In this document: in pieces, positions 54,891 to 64,000 of the stretch
Layout of the letters: each line of letters opens with the position of its first letter
Numbering within the stretch: the first letter of the stretch is position 1
Origin: Humulus lupulus
Lineage: Eukaryota > Streptophyta > Magnoliopsida > Rosales > Cannabaceae
DNA: 64,000 nt
Direction: 5' to 3'
NCBI RefSeq assembly: GCF_963169125.1
Contig: NC_084794.1
Span: 228,690,219 to 228,754,218 of the forward strand
Position numbers and translations under genes: made by a program
The notes under the pieces: model-generated
The model's database searches: none
What the model saw: only the letters and a program-made list of their open reading frames with translations
Told to the model about the DNA's origin: nothing

Positions 54891-57880
54891 ACCATCAATC
54901 GTGAATCTCTTTAGGGAGTTTAAGTCCCATCCCTCGAGATGATGTAGCCACTAAATCCCTCGTTAGTGGCTTAGTGAAAGGATCCGCCAGATTTTCACTT
55001 GTTCTCACATAGGATATTGAGATGACTCCTATTTGAATCAATTCTCTTACATATCCATGTCTTAGACTAAAGTGTCTAGACTTCCCATTATACACTCTGC
55101 TGTATGCTCTAGCCAATGTCACTTGACTATCACAATGTATCGATATAGTGGATACATTCTCTTTGATTACGGGTATCTCTATCAATAGATCCCTTAACCA
55201 TTGGACCTCTTTGCCGGTAGCAGCTAGAGCTATAAAATCTGCTTCCATAGTGGAATGAGATATACAGGTTTGTTTCTTGGAACCCTAAGAAATTGCACCC
55301 CCACCAAGTGTAAATACCCAACTAGTTGTGGACAAGTTGTCCCCAAGATTGGATATCCAGCTTGCATCTGTATATCCTTCTAAGATTGAAGGAAATTTGG
55401 AGTAGTGAAGGCTTAGTCCTTTGGTTTTCTTAAGATAACCTAGGACTCTTCCAATCGCCTTCCAGTGATCCACACTTGTATTACTTGTAAACCTATGAAT
55501 TTTACTCACTGCAAATGCTATAACAAGTCTAGTACATTGGGCAACGTACATTAGACTCCCTATAGCACTAGCGTACTCCAATTGAGCCACCGCTCTTCCT
55601 TCATTCTTCTCTAGTTTTGCACTATGATCGAATGGAGTATTGGCATCTTTAACCTTGAGATGGTTAAATTTGTTCAATACTTTCTCAACATAGGGGGCTT
55701 GCCCCAACGCAAAACCCCCACTATGTTTCTTTACTTTGATACCAAGTATGGTGTCAACTTCTCCAAGGTCTTTCATCTTGAAGGTTGATGATAGAAACCT
55801 CTTAATTTCTTACATATCATATACATATAAGCAAACAATGATCACATATCCCTTAGAAGTTTTGGAATACAAACACTTGTCTCCATTGTTATGTCTAAAC
55901 CCATTAGACATGATGGCTTGATCAAATTTCTCATGCCATTGATTATGAGCTTGTTTCAATCCATATAAGGATTTTACAAGTCTACATACTTTATGTTCAT
56001 ATTTTGGTAGGACAAACCCTTCAGGTTGTTCCATATAGACCTCCTCATTGAGGTCACCATTAAGGAATGCCATTTTGACATCCATTTGATGAACATACAA
56101 GTTGTGTATAGAAGCTAAAGCGAACAAAATTCTAATAGAAGTTGTTCTTGCAACAGGCGCATAGGTATCGAAATAATCAATACCCTCTTTTTGCCTAAAC
56201 CCTTTAGCTACTAATCTAGCTTTAAAGGTTTGGATAGTGTCGTCAGTGTGGTATTTTCTCCTACATACCCACTTACACCCAATTGGCTTAGACCCTAGTG
56301 GGAGATCTACCAATTCCCAAGTGTTGTTGGAAAGAATGGAATCCGTCTCATCATTGATGGCTTCTTTCCAAAATGCACTATCTCTTGATTGAATAGATTC
56401 TCTATAAGTCTTCGGATCATCTTCAACGAGAAGTACAATAGGAATTTTCCTAATGACTTCCTCTCTATTTCCTTTTACCATATAGAATGAAATTCGTTGA
56501 GAATCTATCTCATCCACTATAGAATTTTCTCCTTTTTAAGCCTTTGACTTCTTCTAAGTTCAAATGGTTGCTTTACATTCTTTTGAGAATTCTCCTCTTG
56601 AGAATCAACTTTGGATGTATAAGCTTGAGAATTGTTCTCATATAACAAATTCTCCTTTAGAGATGTTGAAGCTTGAGAATTGTTGTCACATAACATGTTA
56701 TCGAAAAATTCAACTTCTCTAGATTCAATCACAATATTAGACTACAAGTCTAATAGCCTATAAGCTTTACTATTGTTGGCATAACCAAAAAAAGCACACT
56801 TTATGGCTCTTGAACCTAACTTTGTTCTATTAGGTTCGCTTTTCTTGCAATATGCAAGACACCCCCACACTTTGAAGTACCCTATGTTGGGTTTTCTTCA
56901 TTTCCATAACTCATATGGAGATATCTCATTTTTCTTCATCAATATTCGATTAAGAATGTGACAAGCGGTTAATAATGCTTCACCCCATAAGTTGAAATTC
57001 AACTTAGAAAACACCAACATAGAATTTATCATCTCTAGATAAGTCATATTTTTCCTTTCGGCAACACCATTGTGTTGTGGTGTATAAGGTGCGGTGCACT
57101 CATGAATTATACCATTTGCTTCACAAAATGTATTGAATTCATTAGGGAAGTACTCTCCTCCTCTATTACTTTTTAGCACCTTAATCTTTTTATTTAGTTG
57201 ATTGTCAACTTCTAATTTATATAATTTAAAAGCATCAAAAGTTTCATCTTTATGCTTTAAAAGAAACACATAGGTATATCTACTAAAATCATCTATAAAG
57301 TAGTAAGAAAATACCGTTTACCACCTCTAGTTAAAACACCATTTAATTCACAAAGATCACTATGGATTAAATCTAGTAAATTAGATGATCTTTCTACACT
57401 AGGAAATGGTTTCTTAATCATTTTTTCCTTAACACATGTTTCACATTTACCATAGTTTTTAATATTGCATGCGATCATATCACATTTTACTACTCTTTTC
57501 ATGGTTGAAAAACCTATATGAGATAGTCTAAGATGCCACAAAAATAAAGAATCATACTAAACTATATAGGCGGAATTAGCATTTTTATTGATAGCATTGA
57601 AAGTTACATCATTGGTGCACAACTTAATCATACCCTGACAAGAGTACCCCTTTCCCAAAAGACATTTGATTTGGTAAGAATAAGTTTACCAGACTAAAAA
57701 ACGGCTTTAATGCCGGGCTTGCCAAGAAAATCACCACTTACCAAGTTTCTACTCATTTCGGGAACATAAAGTACATTCACTAATGTAACTTTCTTGCCGG
57801 AGGTGAAAAAGACTTCAATGGTACCTTTACCAAGTACCTTGGATTTGCCCTCATTGCCCATTTAAATTATGGTTGCCCTT
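54891..57880 (-). pseudogene. CopD pol, broken
   Basis: Minus strand: GAG_pre-integrase (MWHLRLSHIGFSTMKR, CETCVKEK, about 57541), integrase (KVLKSNRGGEYF, TPQHNGVAERKN, about 57200-56900), basic linker, RT (GCKWVCRRK, MDVKMAFLNGDLNEEVYMEQ; active site reads CLYVYDM in place of YVDDM near 55815), RNase H (EADFIALAATGKEVQWL, LADPFTKPL), end EIHD at about 54893. Frames break near 57290, 56890, 56740, 55800 and 55280. The altered RT site and frame breaks make it non-functional. Confidence 0.9.
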
Positions 57881-57883
57881 TGA

Positions 57884-58863
57884 CTATTCAAAGGTCTTGA
57901 ACAATGATTTATCATAGGTGACATGGGCAGTGGCACATGTATCATACCACCACCCTTTCACCTTGCCTTGGACTGCATTCACCTCACTAAGGGTAACAAC
58001 TATGTTTTCCTCTTGAGTTGCATTCACCTTAGGTCCTTGTTGGTCTTTTCTATGCCTACACTCTCTAGCATAGTGACCTTTTTTCCCACACACAAAGCAA
58101 GGACCTTTCTCTCCCTTATACTTGTTTGGGTTGGTTCTTGGACCCAAGGATTTCTCGTACCCTTTTTCCCTTTGTTTTTGGGATGTTTTGGTTGTGACAT
58201 CGTATTTGCTTTGGAAGTCTCTCCATTAGACCGCTCCACAAGTTTATCTCTACATATCGATTCCTCCTCGATTTGAATATGTTTTTGGATTTCCTCCAAA
58301 GAATAATCCTCATTTTTATGAATGATTCTTTTCCTATAGCTCTTCCAAGTTGGTGGTAATTTAGCCACTATAGCACCAACTTGAAAGGCCTCGGGAAGTT
58401 CAATCTTTAACACTTTCAATTTGTTAACAATTATTTGCAATTCATGTATTTGAGGAAGAATAGGTTTATCACCAAAAAATTTGAAATCAAAGTATTGAGA
58501 TATCAAAAAAATTTTGGTATGTTCCTCTTCTGCCTTGAACTTTGTCTCAAGTGCGTCCCACATCTCCTTTGCCGATTTGGTCTGGGTGTAAAGGTCATAG
58601 AGCCTATCGAAAAGTGCGTTGAGGATATGACCCCTACAAAGGAGATTTTCCTCCTCCCTCTTCCTTATTTTCTCCACCTCCTCGGGAGTGTCCTTGTCGG
58701 ATGGTGTTGGGAGAGGTTCTAGAGTGGACTCTAGAATGTAGGAGATTTTGAGAGTGGTCAAAAGGAATCTCACCTTGTCTTTCCACCTAGTGAAATTGGA
58801 CCCATCAAACCTATCCAACCTCATTAGGTCTTGATTCATAATCTTGATAGTCTCACCTTCCAT
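57884..58863 (-). pseudogene. CopD gag, nearly intact
   Basis: Starts MEGETIKIMNQDLMRLDRFD at 58863 with the copia gag domain (FTRWKDKVRFLL, KEMWDALETKF, LPPTWKSYRKRI). A frameshift at about 58110-58150 separates it from the zinc knuckle CFVCGKKGHYAREC (CX2CX4HX4C) and the protease start (WWYDTCATAHVTYD). It would form the particle shell and bind RNA. An upstream in-frame ATG at 58875 is possible. Confidence 0.88.
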
Positions 58864-58891
58864 TGAAACAAACAAAGGGTAAGCTTTTGAA

Positions 58892-60031
58892 TGTTAGGAA
58901 AAATGTATTTGCCTCAATGGAAATTGGTAAGAAAATACAACTCTAGACAAAATATTACAAATAAATAATGATTGATTAAAATATGTTACAACTCTATGAC
59001 TGAAAATACAAATAAACAATATAAGAAATAGAAGAAGAGAATATGAAAATACAACTCAAGCAAAATGATACAAATAAAGTGAAAATGTTTGAACAAAGGA
59101 AATAAAATGATTACAACTCTTAAACAAAAGTACAAGTAAATAGAACAAGAAGAATATGAAGAAAAGCAATAGTAGAAAATAAGAACAAGGACAAAACAAT
59201 AAACTCTCACTCACACAACCAAAGTGAAGAGTGTTGGGGATCACTAACTTGAACAAGGTTTGAAACCTTTCTCCAAAAGCTTATTTCCCCCTAACTCAAG
59301 CACTAGGGGATCTCACACAGATTTTGGAAATGCTTTTTGGAATAATCAAGCCTCTAGGTGTTTCTAGCCAAGTGCTCTAATGGATAGAAAAATTGTGTCT
59401 TTCAAGTGAGCAATATGCTCCTATTTATAGAGTTTAGAGACACCCTTTGAATTTCAAATTCCACCAACCCCATGGCTGTTACCAATGATTAATTGGATGT
59501 TTATGGAATTAAAAATGAGATGTGGGAGTTATTTGGGCTTTTGGAGCTGTTCAACAAAGTTGGAAAAAACTAAAAAATTGGTCAGAAAAACCCTTGTGGC
59601 CGCGGCCACTGCTCTTTGTCCCACAGGCCGCGACCACCAACATTCTGTGGTCGCGACCATTGACCAATTTCAGCACAAAAATTGTGCTGTTTTTCCAAAC
59701 AGTTCCAATACCCTCCCAATTGATTTTGTAACCCCCAAAACACATTATTGGTGTTAAAATCATATCTCTAACAGCCATTTCACATATGACTTTAAGAAAT
59801 TCATCTCAATATTGTGTAACAACAAATCTACACTATAAATGACAATATTTGAAAGTTACAAATTTGTAGCTGAATTTGTAACACCAAATATGTTACATGT
59901 TTGGATATTTCTCATATATCTAAATATTGCAACTCTCTATTATATGTTACAATATGTGACACTCTTTGTCACATTTATTTAATCTAAAATAAATAATATA
60001 ATATTATATTATATTATAAAATAATATAACA
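58892..60031 (-). mobile_element. CopD 5' LTR
   Basis: 1140 bp, collinear with the 3' LTR with scattered changes and one missing unit in the GC-rich cassette (about 59597-59660). In element sense it is followed by TTCAAAAGCTTACCC, shared with CopA, where a primer site is expected; this is not the Met site TGGTATCAGAGC. Confidence 0.94.
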
Positions 60032-61237
60032 TATATAAATGTTTGACATGCAGGTATTGATTTTAATACATCTAAGTGGGTAAGATTGTTTGTGAATGAG
60101 GTTATAAAGATTGAATTTAAGTAGTGATTCACTCCGGGGTTGAAATTCTAATGAATATGGAATTTTGATTTATTGTAGCAATATATATTTGTGTGATTCT
60201 CTGAGATAATCATCACTTTCAACAAGACTATTGCTTAACTGATTCTAGTTTATTTTTATTGTTTTTATTTTTATTTTTATTTTAGTTAGTTTGCTAAGAG
60301 ACTAGCAAAGTTCAAGTGTGGGAGAATTTGATAAGTTCATTGTTATATATATATATTTATATTGCAAGTTCTTTCGTATTTGGATGATGCTAATTTTGTG
60401 TTTTATAAGATTTTAGCTTCATTTTGTAAATTTTCAATATTTAAACTAAGTTGTAATTTTTTGTTGATAACACTGATATATTTGATGCAATTTTTGTTTA
60501 AGAATTTTATAGGCTACAAAAGGGAGTTGGAAGATGATGTTGAGATGTAATTCGAATGTGTTTTGAAGTCTCTAAGCATATATGGTGATGTTGCGGTGAA
60601 TGAGGCTTGAGTAGCGGCTTGCAAAATCAAGTGAAGTGAAATTTGGAGCATTGGTTGCGGCTCAAATAAGTGGTGGCCGCAACCTAATTACAAGGAATTA
60701 GGATTTTAGAAACAACAAGTTTTGGCCGCGGTGAGTACTTCTTCAAGTATCGGCCAAAATACAAATTTTTAAGAGAATACGTGCACTGGCCATGGCCACT
60801 AATTTTCTAGGTTGCCACTCAAGGTGGTTTTTCTCAAGCATCATACACATTGGTCGCGAAAACCACTTTCTAGGCCGCAGCCTGTCAACGCGATTTTAGA
60901 TTTTTATGTTATTTTTAATTAGATTTTTAAGAGGATTATAAAAGTTTTAGGGCTAAGTTTTTAGTTAGTTTTTAATTACGAATTCTGGAGATTAGAAGAA
61001 CAGAGGAGAGGAGAGGACAACAATCTTTCCTACATCAAACTAGTTTTTCCTTCTTCTCTTTGAAACTCTTTAATTTCAATTATGATAATGTTATTGGTTA
61101 TGTTTGTAATTATGGAGTAATCTTCTTTTAGGTTAAGGGTTATTTCAAAACCCGAAACATGAATTCTTGATTCTCAATAAAGAATGTTATTTCTTGATTT
61201 CGCCAATATTAAATTGCTTATATTATTCTATGATTAA
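60032..61237 (+). mobile_element. Gypsy-like 3' end and truncated LTR
   Basis: GACTAGCAAAGTTCAAGTGT with GGGAGAATT (about 60300-60328) is a purine tract; TGATAAGTTCATTG at 60329 is the likely LTR start. TTTTAGGTTAAGGGTTATTT and GGAGTAATCTTCTTTTAGG near 61110 resemble plant Athila/Tat LTR leaders, from memory. Several GGCCGC/GCGGCC words lie at 60660-60890. It stops at 61237 where another element begins. Confidence 0.6.
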
Positions 61238-64000
61238 TGTAACGCCCTAAACTCCAGGGACAGTTACGGTGTGCCTTGTAAACAATACTAAACTCGCTAA
61301 TTGAGTCATTTGGCCAAAATCGTGTAACTAAGTATGATTAGCGGTTTAGGGATTAAAATTTTTGGTTAAGATATAACGTTTCATTAGAACATTTACTGTA
61401 TACATTGGGATCCCAAAAATATTATTTAGAGGTCTATTACAGGAAAATATTTACAACCAGCCGATCTAAGCAGCAAAACAGGGTTTAACCCTAGTTTCTC
61501 TTTCAACCCTCGGCCGTGGCGGTCGAGTAGCCGCGTATGTACACGTCGTCACCTAAGCTCTCCAACTCAAGGATGGTCCAGCTTTCTTTTGCCTTTACCT
61601 GCACCACATAGCACCCATGAGCCAAAGCCCAACAAGAAAACTCAACATGCTCATGAACAGTAATAACATGTCATCGAATCATAATGTGCATGCCTAGCAA
61701 TAATAGCTTCCGTCATGCATGTAAATAAGTTCAAATAAATGATTCTAGGGTCCTGCATCTGAATAGAAGACTAATGAGTCATTCCCTGAGGACATGCTTC
61801 TTGGATAGATGACTAATAAATCGATCTCGGAGTGGGTGACTAATGAGTCACACCCTGCATAGGTGACTAATGAGTCACACTCTGTATAGAAGACTAATAA
61901 GTCATACCCTGTGTAGATGACTAATGAGTCCATCTCTGTCTAGGTGACTAATGAGTCACACTCTGTATAGGTGACTTATAAGCCACACTCTGTATAGATG
62001 ACTAATAAGTCTATCTCTATGTGGATGACTAATGAGTCATACCCTGTATAGGTGACTAATGAGTCACGCTCTGTATAGGTGACTTATAAGTCACACTTGG
62101 TATAGATGACTAATAAGTCAACCTCGGTGTGGATGACTAATGAGTCATACCCTGTATAGGTGACTAATGAGTCACGCTCTGGAGGTCCCATACCCTCCTA
62201 GCCATGTGACATGTAGGTCACCTTAGCCATTCTGGCTCTGGCTCTAATTAACTAGCCCATAGACTAGACAAGCGCTTTTAATTTTCATCGACCTTAAGGT
62301 CGGTCCGGCATTAATGCTCATTCGAGTCATTCAATGCAGATGTCGATTAGATCTAATCTTTTATCGGCTTGCGTTAAACACACTAAGGCCGTACTTGACT
62401 TATAAGTCAATCCCATGTGAACAGTGCTCAATACCACTGTCGAACTTGACTAATGAGTCACATCTTCATAGTTGATAATGACACCATTGCCAATCCCTAA
62501 CTAATAAGTCAATGCTTCCTCATTTAGGTAATACAAACAGACATATATCATATGTCAAATATTCAGATTTAAGGCATTTGGCATGCTCACTCAGTAATCA
62601 AAAGCATAATTATAATCATGCACAATTACAGAGACTCAAGCTCTGATCAATCTCATAATCAATATTCATAGCATGCCCTAATCACATGTTTCTCGTGCAT
62701 CACATGCATCACATTTAATCACTTGACATGCCTCAACAATAACCATGCATGTCATATTTAACCATCCAACATGCATCAAGAATAACCATGCATGTCATAT
62801 ATACACAGGGTGCAGTTTTCTTACCTTTGGTCAAAGCACAGGTTACCAATAAACAAGCCACAAGCACGATCCTTACTCCAAGTCTCTAGTGATAACCTAG
62901 TCACAACCATGAACGGTGATCCAATGAGTTCAAGTTCTAAAACCAATCTCGGAACCAAGACCTAGCCTCCGAGACATCACATCCCACTAAACCGGGTATT
63001 AGGAATGATCCCGAGGCCTAAGGTTTGAGTTCCCATGACTAAAAACCCACTTTGGTCACTTTCCCTCTTTTGAGCCGCGGCCCCAACCATTAGAGTCGCA
63101 GCCCCACTCAAATCAGGCCCAAAAACTCTTCTCTCACAGCAATTAGAGCCGCAGCTCAAATAGCCCATCAACCCCAAACCACCAACTTCTTCAAGCTTGA
63201 GCCGCAGCGCCCAAGAACAGAGCCGTGACTCAACCTCGAACCCAGCCAAAATACTCCATTTATTCATCTAAAACCCTTTCAAAAACATATCCAAACATCT
63301 CCAAACTCAAAAATCGAAGTTCCCAATCATCCCCATGTTCCAAAACCCATACAACCCAAGCTTCAAATCTAACAAAAACTCATCAAAACACAAAGTCCAA
63401 TTCAAGTTTTAAAACTTAGAACTTAAAACTTGAATTACCTCCGATTGAGTTGTTTACCAACTAAATCCTCCGGCTAATAAGCTTTTAATCTTCCCTAGGA
63501 TCGCTATGCCTCGATCCTTGCTTGAATCCGAGTCCTAGAACTCAAGTTTCCTTCGAAATTGCAATCGGGGAACAAAAATGGAACTTTGAGGGAGAGAGAA
63601 CGTACATAACGTTCTTTTTATTTCTTAAAAGGTTACTTCAAGATTAAGTAGCCTCAACCAAATCCTAACGCTCGGGGTCCCGAAAACACTCCCGGGGACA
63701 AAATAGTCAAAATCTCCAGAATTTCCTCCTGATCTTACTAACTCCCAATTTATCACCAAATATTAATTCCCATTACCCAATAACCCGGTAATGCTCTAAA
63801 TACCCCTTGACTCACTCCGAGTCAAGAATAAATCCCGTTGTGACTTTCCCACTAGCTTACCTCCTAGGATCGTCTCGTGCTGGGTAACCCTGGTATAACC
63901 AAATAATAATAAAGCACCAGACACATATCACATATATGCCAAATATGCCTGATATGGCCAAAATATGAAAATCACCCAATTACTCAAAAATGGGTTCACA
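61238..64000. mobile_element. LTR-like sequence beginning TGTAACGCCCTAAACTCC
   Basis: TGTAACGCCC is a common terminus of large plant gypsy LTRs. The stretch runs off the window and no end, primer site or coding domain is seen, so orientation is open. It contains the 27-bp array, AT-rich sequence (62520-62800) and GC-rich words GAGCCGCGGCCC and AGAGCCGCAGCC (63070-63230). Frames at 62977-63419 are not credible genes. Confidence 0.5.
61745..62190. repeat. 27-bp tandem array of TGACTAATGAGTCA motifs
   Basis: About 16 units of 27 bp of the type GGTGACTAATGAGTCACACT plus CTGTATA. Variants include TGACTTATAAGTCA, a perfect 14-bp palindrome, and TGACTAATAAGTC. A higher-order period of four units (about 108 bp) is visible between about 61998 and 62180. 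Isolated copies follow at 62396, 62448 and 62498. The 27-bp period explains the minus-strand open frame. Confidence 0.9.

Larger units (their letters stand above)
53141..60031 (-). mobile_element. CopD: complete copia element on the minus strand, 6.9 kb
   Basis: LTRs 53141-54286 and 58892-60031, with perfect 5-bp duplication TATAT (53136-53140, 60032-60036). Gag is largely open, pol is broken in several places. It is from the same LTR family as CopA and the solo LTR at 3459. It is the only member here with recognisable gag-pol and so the best model for the parent of CopA. Confidence 0.95.

Noticed and set aside
61745..61933. Minus-strand frame rich in repeated DSLV words
   Set aside because: A by-product of the 27-bp tandem array, not a protein gene.
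61745..62190. Possible CRISPR array
   Set aside because: Repeat units are contiguous and degenerate with no unique spacers, and the DNA is plant nuclear.

Overview
This is plant nuclear DNA, almost certainly from a eudicot. It holds only two ordinary genes, one for a LisH-domain protein and one for a chloroplast-targeted fructose-1,6-bisphosphatase. Both have GT-AG introns and lie in an AT-rich background, and almost everything else is transposable elements. No CRISPR array, bacterial operon or rRNA gene is present, and no complete tRNA gene was found. The species cannot be fixed from sequence alone. Labels Gyp1, Gyp2, CopA to CopD, LINE1 and CACTA1 are working names used here.

Layout. 1-5719: 3' part of a Ty3/gypsy Tat-like element (Gyp1) with decayed integrase, a decayed antisense gene, a copia solo LTR (3459-4600, duplication CTATC) and a 3' LTR. 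5720-7560: non-coding repeats. 7780-10130 (+): the 7-exon LisH gene. 11182-14149 (-): the 4-exon plastid FBPase gene, convergent with it. 14475-14825: a foldback, MITE-like inverted repeat. 15762-52055: a five-deep nest. Copia CopB is split by minus-strand copia CopC. The CopC LTR is split by copia CopA (duplication GTTTA). CopA carries a LINE fragment, and that LINE is split by a 13-kb Tat-like gypsy element, Gyp2 (duplication GTAAC). A CACTA transposon also sits in CopA (duplication TTA). The CopB/CopC junction occurs twice, pointing to a tandem duplication followed by solo-LTR formation. 52056-61237: a gypsy-like 3' end split by CopD (53141-60031, minus, duplication TATAT). 61238-64000: start of another LTR-like sequence with a 27-bp tandem array.

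Two element-borne genes stand out because they read open across several introns while the conventional mobility genes around them are broken. In Gyp2, a three-exon antisense gene (28425-30899, minus, 761 codons) is intact although gag-pol has at least five in-frame stops plus frameshifts. In CACTA1, an eleven-exon gene (39173-42286, plus, 717 codons) joins a Ptta/En/Spm transposase_24-like region to a Ulp1/C48 SUMO-protease-like domain with all four catalytic residues, although the element has no TNP2 catalytic transposase. These two genes are the best candidates for further study.

Other notable structure: a GC-rich palindromic cassette that differs in each copy of one copia LTR family; a duplicated polypurine tract and a shared 3' non-coding block in that family; a 45-bp GC-rich tandem repeat in the Gyp2 LTRs; and a tRNA-like A-box/B-box pair inside Gyp2.
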